Positions 36,701 through 47,700 of a stretch of 64,000 nucleotides of DNA are shown one piece after another (within the stretch, counting starts at the first letter, position 1; every line of letters starts with the position of its first letter). The notes under the pieces were generated by a model. The model had not been told where the DNA came from. It searched no databases and saw only the letters and a program-made list of their open reading frames with translations. The stretch covers positions 7,821,702-7,885,701 of the forward strand of contig NC_080063.1 of NCBI RefSeq assembly GCF_026212465.1, written 5' to 3'. This DNA comes from Amaranthus tricolor. Its lineage: Eukaryota; Streptophyta; Magnoliopsida; Caryophyllales; Amaranthaceae. The translations under genes and the position numbers were made by a program.

Positions 36701-39237
36701 AGAGTTTAGAAGTTGCAAGTATGGAGGAAAGATGAAAGAGAATCGTTTAAAACAGTTTGGCTACATGCAACGGCGGGGTATCAACAAATCGTTAAGGAAG
36801 ATAGAAAGTTGGAGTTCGGGAGACTTAAAAAGAGGGTGACGAAGGCCGAAGATGAATTGGAGGACATGAGTGGGAAATGATATGAATGACCTAAATGTAC
36901 AAATTCAAATGATAGAAAATCAGAATGAATGAAGAAGAATCCATGTGAACGACCATTAAAACTAATATATTGGTTGTATAGTTAGACCCTAATCTTTTGG
37001 ATTTAAGGCTCTAGAATTATTTTTGTTTTGTTATGTTACACACTAACAAATGTCAATTATAATACTACCTCCTATTCAGCTGAATTGTCCCATTTTTTTT
37101 TTGGCACTATTCACTTATCACTCTTAATTTGTATTTTACTCTTAATCTATAAGTTAAAACATAGTCATATGGGATCTTGTTTGATTCGTCTCAATACAAG
37201 GATTATTAATATCAACTTTTTATAATTTTTAATTAAGCATAATTTGAGATATTAAGAGTTAAAATGTTGCCTCGGCAAGTGTGAAAAAACAAATGGGACA
37301 ATTGAGCTGAATAGGAGGGAGTATATTTTTCTATGAAATTTCATGTAAGGACTAGAATGTCAAAGAATTGAATCAAAATCATGAAGAACTCGATTCCTAT
37401 TATCTATTAATTTCTCAGTCTCTTTCTTTAAATGTTTTCCTTTTCCCTTCTCTTTCTATGGATTTTCTAGACTTAACGTAGTATTTATGGTGCAAGGGAA
37501 TGATATAGGGACAAATTTTTTCTTAGGGGTCGTGTGTTTTTTATATAGAGATATTTTGAAAAAGGTTTTTGCTGTTATCTTTTAAATTAGCATTAAATAC
37601 ACGACTCCATTATGTGGAAGTCTTTTTTGACATTAGATGAGTGGAAACTTACCAAAGGAAAAAGAGAATTAAAAGGTTTGAGGTAGGGTAAATTGGGCAA
37701 TTTTCGAAATTCGTACTATAGGGGAGGGAACAATTGATAATATGAAACATAAATAAAAATAAATATTTGGAAAGGTCACAGGGATGAGACACAATTTATT
37801 ACATGGGGAGAGTCGCCTAGTTTAAAAGTTAGTCTTGTGAAGTTTATCTCCTCCTACGTTGGTGGAAGATGGTTTAGATTTTAGAAAGAAGGATCTTGCG
37901 GAGTTGGCTAGGGACTAATTGGTCTTGTGTTTTCAAATTTTTTAGTGCTTTCAAATGACTTGAGTGTTTACTATTAGTTTCTATGAATGGAGAAGTAAGC
38001 CACATATTTAAAAGTGAGTTGTGAGAAAGTCCTTGATAAGCAGTCTGATGAAATCAGCTGTTGAGGATTCAGTATGTTTATGGATTGGAGGCCTGTAATT
38101 TAGCTGGAATCTGGTAATATATAATCACTAACCAGTTCCTGGTAGAGCTGACTTAGAACTTCAATTTTTTCTGCAGTTAGCAATTATTATACACATATTA
38201 CCATATTTTGGAGGAAAATTTACTTTTAAAAAGATCCCACTTTGGGAGGTTCTCTTTAAAAAATCTCACATTCAGTATATTTTTGAAAAATCTGACCTTT
38301 GTCTCACATTTTCTTTTAAAGGACTTCCTTGTTTCTCTTTTACATGCTGGAATTGGTTTTAAAAAATAATAAATGCCATGTGTCATCTTATCATTTGCTA
38401 CTTTTTTTTGTTTCAAAAAACTCTTAGAAAAAAGAAAACCAAAACCCTAACAACCCACGGCCCCACCTCTCTTTCTCCCCCCGCCCCACACTCATCCCAC
38501 CATCCCTGAACCACCAACAGCTATCACCTCGCAACCCATCCCCCTCCCTTGCAAGGCTTCAACCTCCTCCCCCTCCCCTTCTCCCTCTCCCGAACTACTC
38601 GTAACCAGCCCTTCGTTCCCTAGAATCACGCGTAACCAACCCGGTTATGGGGCATTTAGACCATTAGAAGAAAATGAGAGGCAAAAGGCGGATTTTCAAA
38701 GATATATGCAATGTAGATTTTGAAAGAGAATCACCTAAAGGTGAGATTTTTTGAAGTTAATTTTCCTGTTTTGTAATATAAGCTATTTAAATTTTGTGAG
38801 TCAAAAATTTAGGCTTTCAAATGAAGCCATTTGAGCAAAATTTTCTATCTTTTTGCTGATTTTGCTGTTGGAAAGCGACTTATTAAAACTTGTTTTGACC
38901 AATTGACCTCAATAACAAAAAGCCAAAGATCTTGTTATTCTTGCTAAAAGCCATTTTTGATAAATGCTCTATTTTAGCTTATTGGATTATGCATGATGAT
39001 ACTAGTGTGGCTTGCAATTTGCATAATATGGAAGTGACTTATTAATATATGCAGGTTATTGATATGCTGATCTTCAAAGGAATGGAGGAACTGGAAAACA
39101 TAGTCGAGCATTCAAAGCAGCGTCACCACGTTATTGGCCAATATGTTGTTGGACAAGGACTTGTTAAGGATTTAGGTACCAAGGATCAGGGACTCTCTCC
39201 GTTCCTTAAGAAGTTTTATGAAAGTAACTATTTCTGA
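30766..39237 (+). CDS. NDUFA6: NADH:ubiquinone oxidoreductase subunit NDUFA6/B14 (complex I, LYR family)
   Basis: Two exons, 30766-30975 (70 codons) and 39055-39237 (60 codons plus TGA), joined in phase 0 across an 8,079-bp GT-AG intron; 130 aa. Exon 1 has VPPNSANLEEARKRVFEFFK, then SLPTVMDIYNL and RSSISSQIRKN. Exon 2 has LIFKGMEELENIVEHSKQRH, GQYVVGQGLVKDLG and FLKKFYESNYF. This is the plant B14 subunit (Complex1_LYR fold, about 133 aa in Arabidopsis), an accessory subunit of the mitochondrial matrix arm that docks an acyl carrier protein. The coding sequence is intact. The intron has absorbed two LTR-like repeats, a MULE/PMD remnant, a LINE fragment, a Stowaway MITE and a long-TIR element, so splicing must span all of them. 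Confidence 0.96.
31875..32062 (+). repeat. Copia-like LTR, left copy, in the NDUFA6 intron
   Basis: Starts TGTTAGAGTTGTTATTTC, has TATAAATAGAGGGGAGTATG (promoter-like) and ends near ATTCATTAATGAAATTT. A diverged copy in the same orientation lies at 35993-36195. The two could be LTRs of one element into which the MULE sequence landed, or two separate solo LTRs. Confidence 0.65.
32076..32760. other. Purine-rich stretch left of the MULE transposase fragment
   Basis: About 32260-32610 is almost entirely purine on this strand (AAAGAAAAAG-type runs). ORFs through it on the minus strand are Phe/Ser/Leu low complexity, an artefact of composition. I recognise no protein. Confidence 0.4.
32765..33387 (+). 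pseudogene. MULE transposase catalytic fragment (remnant D)
   Basis: Exon 32765-33206 and exon 33280-about 33387, separated by a short GT-AG intron. Motifs: YNIRQSIRREEMEGRTPLQ; VVLIDTTYKTN with the first catalytic Asp; the MULE core NHNFLVAFCLMRNE and YSWVLQGL; VIVTDRDEGLS with the second Asp; and, after the intron, AVRHLLCIWHIANDVE. This is the MULE/FAR1-type transposase domain (PF10551). The reading ends in a stop about 30 residues later, right where the convergent PMD gene begins, so the part with the third catalytic residue and the zinc knuckle is lost. The N-terminal region is not recognisable. Confidence 0.85.
33385..34843 (-). pseudogene. PMD gene of remnant D, interrupted
   Basis: On the minus strand, one long open stretch (34822 to the TAG at 33847-33845) holds RLIPSYGGHI, ISAFVERWQPDTNTFHMPWG, TIMLHDVQHILGIAIEG, LLYLYRQLGMASRAGC and GCLTLLQTWIYEYFP, the PMD core. 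After this single in-frame stop, reading continues to a donor (33767), a 84-bp intron, and VEWTPYISAPRALL with CFDIIGVYMPERTV. A frame change then occurs before EAWSRFPFSARIGEQALRR. No ATG lies upstream in frame; an N-terminal exon is missing or not found. The 3' end abuts the MULE transposase fragment tail to tail. Confidence 0.82.
34844..35992. other. Right flank of remnant D: hairpins and AT-rich DNA
   Basis: 35100-35650 is an imperfect (AAT/AAC)n-rich stretch. Hairpins at 35655-35692 follow, and then about 230 bp of AT-rich DNA containing GGGGTGGCGATAAAATG near 35928, which may be the terminal repeat of D. I did not find its left partner. Confidence 0.45.
35655..35692. repeat. Two abutting palindromes near the right end of remnant D
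   Basis: 35671-35692 is a perfect 22-nt palindrome (AATCGCCCAGA and its complement). 35655-35674 is a near palindrome starting GATTGAACC and ending GGTCCAATC. They occupy the same place as the hairpin arrays of elements A and C. Confidence 0.8.
35993..36195 (+). repeat. Copia-like LTR, right copy, in the NDUFA6 intron
   Basis: Shares GTTAGAGTTGTTATTTTAGG, CTTATAAATAGAGGGGAGTA and ATTCATTAATAAAGTG with the left copy at 31875. It is longer by a short insertion and noticeably diverged. Confidence 0.65.
36556..36900 (+). pseudogene. RTE-type LINE C-terminal fragment
   Basis: Encodes, with several stops, LYDSECWVF, KMRVVEMRML and MDRIRNEG-like sequence, then a basic region. This is the same domain as 26960-27230 and 18383-18722. 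The 3' tail is not clearly present. Confidence 0.7.
37065..37321. mobile_element. Stowaway MITE in the NDUFA6 intron
   Basis: 257 bp flanked by TA on both sides. The terminal repeats CTACCTCCTATTCAGCTGAA and TTGAGCTGAATAGGAGGGAG are almost perfect, the best preserved of this family in the window. Confidence 0.9.
38212..38769. mobile_element. Long-TIR (MULE-like) element with a C-rich core
   Basis: About 100-bp inverted repeats. The left one begins AGGAAAATTTACTTTTAAAA and the reverse complement of the right begins AGGAAAATTAACTTCAAAAA; both continue with TCTCAC, a TTCTCTTT block and a TTTGAAAA block. The centre (38455-38645) is strikingly C-rich and pyrimidine-biased in otherwise AT-rich DNA, which suggests a captured sequence as in Pack-MULEs (inference). 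Confidence 0.6.
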
Positions 39238-39875
39238 ACAATTCTTTCTTGTCCATCATTCCTTACGGAAAACTGCTTCCAGTTTGTAATCAAATAAAAT
39301 CAGTGTCAAAACAAATTTTCTTGTTGCTGGGGAAACGAATTGTCAAGTCTTTTCGCATTTTATTGTATAATGAATTAAAGATGCCTGATCTTGCTTTCCT
39401 TCTGTGATGATGGTGCCAAGTTCCTTTCCCTCCTGTTTTTAGAAACCTTGGATACCAGAGAAAGCGCCTATCAAGTACTACAGTGTTGTGCTGTGAGACG
39501 GTAGTAAATGAGTGGGTTAATAAGCTTCGAGCATTGGCAATCATGATGTTGGATCAATTTAACGGTACCCAATGATCGCCAGAGCAATTTCGTATGCAGG
39601 CTGCAGCACTGCCCAAGTTCTTTAGCGTTTCTGGTAATTTTATGTTTTATAACACCAAGTGTACCTACTACCTATTGGAACATAAAGTTAGTAAGATCCA
39701 GCTCTACCTTATGTCTATTGTGTTTTTCAGATCACATAAAAGACAAACTTTATACTCCTATGTTTGGCTGTTCGTTTCTGTTGAATGCCAAAATGTAATG
39801 TATCTGACACTGAATGGATAAACAGTAAATAAAGGTGGTTAATGGGTGTGTTAGTCCAATGGGTTAAGCGCTAGA
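39238..39875 (+). other. NDUFA6 3' UTR and spacer
   Basis: No gene. Contains the probable NDUFA6 3' UTR (AATAAA-like sequences near 39293). Element C starts right after. Confidence 0.5.
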
Positions 39876-39960
39876 CAATCAACTTTTTTCCAAAATATGC
39901 TCCGTGAAAACTTAATTCCCAAAATAAGCGTCCGTACATCCAAATCTAGGTTTGGCAAAA

Positions 39961-40095
39961 GTCGTTGTTAGTAACAGCAAAAGACAAAAAAAAAAATAAA
40001 TAAATAAAACCCATAAGTCGTTGTTACTAACAGCGACTTAAGGAGTTGACCAGTCAACTCCTTAAGTCTCTGTTAGTAATAGCAAGTTATGGGTT
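39961..40095. repeat. Left hairpin cluster of element C, with a nested cruciform
   Basis: 25-nt palindromes at 39961-39985 (weak), 40015-40039 and 40064-40088 with core TGTTACTAACA or its complement. Between the last two lies the palindrome at 40037-40066 (CTTAAGGAGTTGAC, CA, complement). The whole of about 40007-40095 forms one larger inverted repeat with arms of roughly 44 nt. Confidence 0.9.
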
Positions 40096-40590
40096 TTATA
40101 TTTTTCCAGTTTTCTTTTCCTCATTTCAGTTCACACATTCTGTTTTGGTTTTGCTAGCCTTACGAGTTCTTCTTCTTCATTCCACCATTAAAATCAACTT
40201 CAATTCTTCAACTAAACTCTTCAAATTCCAAGTTTGTACCACTAATTAGTTCTGTCATCTTCCTACATTGCCCTAAGGTACGTTTTTTTTGTGTTTTTTC
40301 CATTTTCGAAAAATTAGGGTTTACAAACTTTTAATCAACTTTCACATAAATGTAGGTTCATAAACTTTCAATTTACTACTTCTTGTTGATCTACAGCTTA
40401 TTGAGGTACGTTTTTATTATAAATTTTTTTATTTGGTGTTGATTTTAAAATGTATGTCATGTATAGTGGTCATTTACACTTAAACTCTACGAATATGTCA
40501 AATGTAGTTTTTTATTTACCTTGATCTTCATAATTAAAAGTTTGTTCGTGAATTTGTTGTTGAATTTAAAATGTATAGTGGTCATATATT

Positions 40591-41368
40591 TATGAACATG
40601 ATGGTGATGTTGATTTTGAATGTGTTGTTGTAGAAATAGATTCATTTCGTGTGACTGTTGTATGCTTTTGGAATGGTTCAATTCGACCAACTAGTAACAA
40701 TGTTAAGTATGTTGGAGGTGGAGGTAAACTGTCTGCATGCAACTGGTTGGAGATCAACGTGCGCCATGTCGCTCGTTGGGAGCACAGGCTAGAGCTGCTG
40801 GCCCAAGGTGCGGCGATCGATGCTGTAGGCACACCTACTTGTGCGGATTACATGTCGTGGTTCCTCTCCATCACTCGTCGATGGATGACACCACGAGGTA
40901 TCATGGCGGCAGCCTAATACGCTCCCACAGCACCGACGATGACACACTTTGTAAGTATTCTTCAACGTTGATTATTATCCATAGAACTTACACGTTATAC
41001 ATTTCATTAATACTTACGTCTTACTGCAGGCACAGGGCATTGCATCTGTCATCAGCTCCTCCCAAGAGGAGCCTGTACGGGAGATTGCCCAAGGCATACT
41101 CTTAGGGACGCAGTTTCAACACTTCATTCCGGAAGTGACTGCGTTCGACACCACTATGTACGAGTACGGTTCATCTCCTCATCATGCCGACGTTCATCTT
41201 GAAGAGGTTGACTTAACGTGCCCGGACTACGGTGCCGGGTCCTCACAAGGTGCCACATCATCACATTATCAATCACCTCCCCTACCCGAGCGTCATGCGA
41301 CGGCCTCTTACTATCATAGGAGGAGTCGTAAACCATCACAGTTAGGCAGGGTACAGGAGGAGGATTAA
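40591..41368 (+). pseudogene. Chimeric gene: MuDR N-terminus fused to PMD C-terminus
   Basis: Exon 1 (40591-40950) begins with the MuDR-type start FWNGSIRPTSNNVKYVGGGG, then KLSACN, and switches near 40740 to INVRHVARWEHRLELL and ADYMSWFLSITRRWMTP, which is the region C-terminal to the PMD. One TAA interrupts it at 40915. Exon 2 (41030-41368) after a GT-AG intron has AQGIASVISSSQEEPVREIA and a His/Ser/Pro-rich tail ending in VQEED. The switch point implies an internal deletion that removed the transposase catalytic part and the PMD core of a larger ancestor. No clear ATG was found. Confidence 0.72.
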
Positions 41369-41856
41369 CATTAGAATACTGTTTGTATATTTTGAACATT
41401 TGTACATACTCAATATTTGTAACATTTGGTCTTTTGTGTATAAATTGTAACATATATGTAGATGTATATATTTTTATCGTATTATCACACGTTTATTATG
41501 AATGAAATGATGTTAAGTACTCAGACTTTTCGGCGATGACTCATTCCGCCAAAAATGCAGTATGAATTTAATCAAAAACAAACAGACAATCATATTCAAA
41601 TAGGGAAAATGCTATCGAAAATTTAACACAATTTCATTCATGTTCAACGAATCCATATCAAATTACATAGTTCATTCGTTAAGTTAAACTACCGTCGCTA
41701 ACTAAGATTGCTTGTTAAACTTTCTTATAATCCTTTCAATCTCTTCTTTCCTATGTGCCATATCATCTATTTGTCTCTTAAGATTAAATACCTCATCTTT
41801 AAGCTCTTTTTTTTCTTTTTCAAGCCGTATTATTAAGTCACTCTGCCATTTGGTAC

Positions 41857-44482
41857 TGTAACAGGCTCAAATTTCTTAATCTTAATCTTCCGATTAATTA
41901 TTCCGAAATTTCTTTTCGAATTCCTAATCCTTTGGTTATCTAATTCAAATCACCTTTAATTCCTAAACCTTATTCCGATTTTTGTAATTTCTTCCAAATA
42001 TTAAACTTAAAAATATATTTATATTCTTAAATTTCTTTATAAGCACTAAAATATTATTTTATTATTTTATACTACGAAAAGTAAAATTTTAATATTATAT
42101 TTACGGTTTTATTAAAACGTTACGTTTCAATTTCGTTTCCTTAAACTAACTTTACTACTTATCATTTTAACTTTACAACTTTGATTTAATTATTTTATAC
42201 CTAAAAATTAACTATATTTTTCTTATTAACTTTAAGTATAGTTTTAACTAAAATTTTCTAAGTAAACTATCATATTTTCATAATCAAACCTTAATCATAC
42301 TTTCCCATTAATCTAAAACATTTCATTAGCATAAACTAGAACAAAAATTTGATGAATCAAAATCCTTTCTACATCAATCCATAATGTTCATCACTTACAC
42401 AAGCTATCACCATTTCCTTACACAAGTTAACCTTCTTCTACACTCCAAACTCTTACACATCCACTTACACACTCCAACTCTTACACATTCACTTACACAC
42501 TCTAAATCACTTACACAAGTTAACCTTGTTTTTCATACAATCTTATGAACTAAAAAGTTGTCCAAAACTCATTATAAATATCCCTCCTTAGCCATGAGAT
42601 CACTTGCACCCCATCATCAAATCTTTCTACCATTCTTTCTTATATCTTCACTTGATTAACATCTTACTAACTCTATACCCTTTTTATTTGTTGAAGAATC
42701 AAATGAAGATGGAGCTTGATCTTATCACTTCTTAAGCCAATAATCATCAACTTTTAAAAAGTCAAGTATTATCTTTTGGAGCTTGGATATCATTTTCTTT
42801 TGGGTAATTGAAGATCTACTTCTTTGAAGCTTGGAACCTTGAAGACTTTCTTTTGGAGCTTATTTCTTTAAGTTCTTATTTTCCTATTATTATTCTCTTA
42901 CTTGGTTTAGCACCACCTTCGGAGGAAAATGGTACACATTTTCTTAACTCTCTCGTTATGTGATATTTATTTATGGTTACTCGATAATATAAAAGCATGA
43001 TCAACATGATTTTATTTTAGTCATTTAAACTTTATATGGTAATATTAAAGTCATATCCAGTTTAGTGATATTTTCGTCAAAACAATAATAATTTTGGGAC
43101 ACTCAAAAAAAAAGTCATATATATGGAAATTTTTGATTAATATGATAATGTAAATATATATGAATTTTACTAGTTGAATAAACTTATGTGTTTAAAAGGA
43201 TTCCATATCATCTTGGTGTTTTAATAAATTTTTAATCGGTTTATTGGTAAAATAGTCAAACAAATTTGTTAAAATGCTTAGCATTGTTTTTCTTGAAAAC
43301 TCATTTCATATAGATTTTGGACCCTTAATAATTTGTCGGATTATGTTATTTTTATAGTGATGATAGATCTGTTTTACTATTTTACTGGTTATTTGATAAA
43401 ATATGTTATTAAGTACTTAGAAATATTACCCTTGACTGTTATGATTATTTATGACACAATAATGACTTAGTTTAGCCTCAGGAATCTTAGTATAGCTACG
43501 AAAATTTGTTATTTAATTGATATTAATTTATTAGATACTAGTAATTTGTTTCTATTAAAAGGGTTGAATTGTCAAAAATTTGACTAGTGGAAGTTTGACT
43601 TATAAGAATGTAAACTATTTCGGTTTAGAGTCTTGTTTGATATTGCATGATATTGATTGTATGACTCTGATAGTAAGGTAACGTCAAACCATGGACCGGC
43701 ATGTAAAATCCCGGCGTCCGTGTTAGCCGGCACGTAAAATGCGGTGTCAGACAGGGGGTCCGAAAAAAACCCATCCTGTGAAGTCTCGAGCATAACAGTA
43801 TTGAGAGGAGTGACGACTCCCACCACAGTTAGGGTTTAGGACTACGGTCCTCACCTAACCAGACCCTTACATATATCAGTTGTCATTATTGTTGTGATCT
43901 TGTGATGTGCTATGATGGTAAAACTATGAGGCTTAATTGAACTTGATTAAATAAGCATTAAGGTTACCAAGTATTTAGTAGCAGTAATGAACTTCTGCAA
44001 GTATTGAGAATGTAACTTAATGGCTTAATAAAGGTCAATAATGAGTAATAACCTTCCATAGTGTGCTTGATGATTATTTTGTAAGCATCATTTAACTATC
44101 GCATCATAAGCTTGTTGAGAAAATTGTACTCGGCTTTATCGCTGACCGATTTAATCGGCTGTCATCCGTATTATGGATGACAGTATTTTGCAGGAAAAAT
44201 TAGCTCAGGTTTCGATCCAGGCCGCAACTTTAATTATTCTATCGAGGACTTAGCTTCAATGATTTTACTTGATGACTATATTGTACTTATGTTTTTTTTA
44301 TCGTATTTAAGTAAACCTTATTTTATATTTTCTCAGTTGTAAGATATATTTTTTTTACTTATGTTTTGAACAATTTTAGTTTAAATGGTTTTTAGCAGTT
44401 CGGCGTTTTACACTTCCGCATTATTTATCTTAAGTATAATTATTAATGTTAATTATGTAACGAGAGTGCCGTTCCTGCTACA
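41857..44482 (+). repeat. 5' LTR
   Basis: 2,626 bp, mostly AT-rich, with a small GC-rich island around 43685-43860. Differs from the 3' LTR at the seven sites I could find by eye (43150, 43223, 43686, 43923, 44336, 44402, 44412), all transitions. A 25-nt hairpin (CTGTCATCC, loop, GGATGACAG) is at 44159-44183. Confidence 0.97.
42573..42579 (+). promoter_or_regulatory. LTR TATA box
   Basis: TATAAAT in the context CTCATTATAAATATCCCTCC. It is the best core-promoter candidate in the LTR; the same site recurs in the 3' LTR at 49862-49868. Transcription start inferred shortly downstream. Confidence 0.6.
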
Positions 44483-44484
44483 CG

Positions 44485-44496
44485 TGGTATCAGAGC
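44485..44496 (+). other. Primer binding site (initiator tRNA-Met)
   Basis: TGGTATCAGAGC two bases after the 5' LTR. This is the standard complement to the 3' end of initiator tRNA-Met used by plant LTR retrotransposons. Confidence 0.93.
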
Positions 44497-44773
44497 TAAA
44501 GTTACTCGAATCTTGGAATTTTAGTTCCATGTGAAAGGCTCAATAGCCGACTAAAAAAAAAAAATTCAAATGATATTTTTCAAAACAAGTCTTCCTAAAA
44601 TTTCTATTTGTTTTCTATGTGCTTATGTGATTATGTGTAAAATTACGTGCCAGATTAATTAAGTTAATGTGAAAGTTAGTCACATGTTTAAAAAAATTTT
44701 TTAGGTAAGAAATGGCGTAACTTTATCTGATCACGAAGCTAGAGTTCGAGAGCTAGAAGCACAACTAGCTCGG

Positions 44774-47700
44774 ATGGAAAGGACAAATGAGCGACTGATC
44801 ACCCTCATGGAGAATCAGGCTCAAGAGGCCAATGACGACGGGAAATACTTTAAGAATATGGCATATCATCGTCCGCCGCAATACGACGGAGAAGCTGATC
44901 CGGTTCGCTTCGAGAATTGGCTCGCAGAGATGGAGAAACTTTTAGAGGTCATTAATTGTCCAACGCACCTAAAAGTAAAGCTGGCTTCCTTCTACCTATC
45001 TGGTCCAGCAGAGTTATGGTGGCGTTCTATCAAGGCCACTATGACTGATACCTTTTGGGATGATTTCCTTATAACTCTTCGTCAACAATTCTATCCGCCA
45101 TCACTCCAACGGAAAAAGGAGAATGAGTTCTTACATCTTCGTCAGGGTCTTATGACCGTGATTGAGTATAGTTGTAAGTTCAATGACCTATCTCGATTTG
45201 CTTCTGACATTGTAAGCAAAGAAAGTGTTCGTGCATCCCGCTTCTTCGAGGGTCTTAATCTTAAGATCCAAAAGGGGATTGGGAAGTATTCTGACTTCCG
45301 AGATCTTTACGACCGAGCGCTTGAGTATGAGAGGATCCTTGACAAGGAGGACAACACCAACAAAAGAAAATTTGGTGGAGGCAACAACAACAGGAACAAG
45401 AGGCCAACCAATTGGGATCGCAAGCCGTTCCAACCAAAAAATTCAACAAGAGTCACAGTTCGGAAGTGTCGCTTATGTGGTAAGGATCACCGAGGTTGTT
45501 CATGCACTGGGAAGATCATCTGCTTCAAATGCAAAAAGGAGGGTCATGTTTCCACTAACTGCCGAGAAGGGATCCAGTTGGGAGCTAGTAGTACTGGTAA
45601 TTATGGAGCTCCTAGTTCTTCAGGAAATGTTCAGAGTATTGCAGCTAGGAGGACTGCCGGTTTGCACGCTATTAGCAACCATGTAGACAATCTTCATCAG
45701 GCGTTTGAGGGTAAGGTCATTTCTGGTCACTTTGTCGTAGGAGACTCTTTGGCTCATATTCTTTTTGATTCAGGAACTGACCGATCTTTTATCTCTTCTT
45801 CTTTCCTTCATAAATCCTCTATCTCTCTTGAACCTCAAAAATTTAATCTCCAAATTCTATTACCTGACGGTTCACCATTCCTATGTGACCGTATCTTTCC
45901 TAATTTCCCTCTTAAGATTTCGGACAACCATCTACCTGCCGATTTAATAGTGTTTGAGTTGGGTACATATGATATTAATTTGGGGATGGACTGGTTGGGA
46001 CGTCATCATGCGGAGATTTTGTGTAAAGAGAAGATCGTTCGGGTTAAGGCTCCAGGTGGAGAATGTTTGATTAGGAAGAATTATGTGTTTCCCATTCAAA
46101 CCATTTCTGCAGTTCAAGCCATTGAGATGATTAAACATGGAGATAAGGGATATTTGTGTTTTATTGCTAGTAGTGAGGAGAAAATCAAGTTAAGTCTTGA
46201 GGAAACCCCAATTGTTTGTGATTACCCTGATGTTTTCCCTGAGGATCTACCTGGTTTACCTCCAAGGAGAGAGGTTGACTTTCATATAGATCTAATTCCT
46301 GATGCTACCCCTATCTCTAGGACTCCGTATCGTTTTGCTCCAGCTGAGTTAGCCGAATTGAAAAAGCAATTAGATGAGTTATTGGAGAAAGGTTTTATCC
46401 GACCTAGTGTGTCACCCTGGGGAGCCCCTGTTCTGTTTGTGAAGAAGAAGGATGGAACGATGAGATTGTGTATTGATTATAGGGAGATTAATAAGATCAC
46501 CATTAAGAACCGTTACCCTTTGCCCAGGATAGATGATTTGTTTGATCAGCTAAGAGGCGCTCAGGTGTTCTCGAAGATTGATTTAAGGTCTGGTTATCAT
46601 CAATTGAGGATAGCCAAGGAGGATGTTTCTAAAACAGCATTTCGGACCCGATATGGACATTATGAGTTTTTGGTGATGCCATTTGGGTTAACAAATGCAC
46701 CTGCAGCATTTATGGATTTGATGCAGAGGTATCTTCGTCCTTATTTGGATAAATTCGTGATTGTTTTTATCGATGATATTTTGGTATATTCAAGGAGTAG
46801 GGAAGAACATGAAGAACACTTGAGAATGATTCTAGAGCTTTTGAGAAAAGAGAAATTGTATGGGAAGTTTAGTAAGTGTGAGTTTTGGCTTGAGGAAAAT
46901 TCTTTTCTAGGTCATATGGTGTCTAAGGGTGGAATTTCTGTAGATCCTGAGAAGATTAAAGCAATAACGGACTGGCCGATTCCTAGAAATGTGACTGAAG
47001 TTCGGAGCTTTTTAGGATTAGCTGGGTACTATAGGAAATATGTTGAAAACTTATCTACGGTTGCTCGTCCCATGTTTAAGCTGTTGAAGAAAGGGATACG
47101 ATTTCAATGGAATGAGAGGCACACAATTGCTTTCGAGGAATTAAAGAAAAGACTTACTACCGCCCCTGTTTTAGCAATGCCTGATTGTAGCAAGCCATTC
47201 GAGGTCTATTGTGATGCTTCATTCGAAGGTTTAGGTTGTGTACTTATGCAAGAAGGAAAGGTCATAGCTTATGCATCGAGGCAGTTAAGGCCACATGAGG
47301 TGAATTACCCCGTGCATGACATTGAACTTGCTGCAGTGATCTTTGCTTTGAAGTTGTGGAGACATTATTTGTATGGGTTACCGTGTAAGATCTACACTGA
47401 TCATCAAAATTTGAGGTATGTCTTCAACCAAAAAGAATTGAACATGCGCCAAAGGCGGTGGCTTGAGGTTATTAAGGATTATGATCTTGAAATTGTGTAC
47501 CACCCTGGAAAAGCGAATAAGGTAGCTGATGCCTTGAGTAGGAGACCAAGAGTGTCTGTGAATGCCATTATGTCTGTACCATGGGAGTTGTATCGTGAGA
47601 TGCAGAGTTTGGGATTAGAGATTTGTAGTCGACACGAGGTTGGTCAGTATTTGGGAGCAATGACTATACAACCCACTTTGTTTGATCGTATAATTGAGGC

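Noticed and set aside
39845..39885. tRNA-like string (GTTAGTCCAATGGGTTAAGCG)
   Set aside because: It resembles a D-arm/A-box, but no anticodon or T-arm follows; the TIR of element C starts here.
43584..43826. 80-codon minus-strand ORF, repeated at 50873-51115
   Set aside because: It lies in both LTRs and is preserved only because the LTRs are near identical; no domain.
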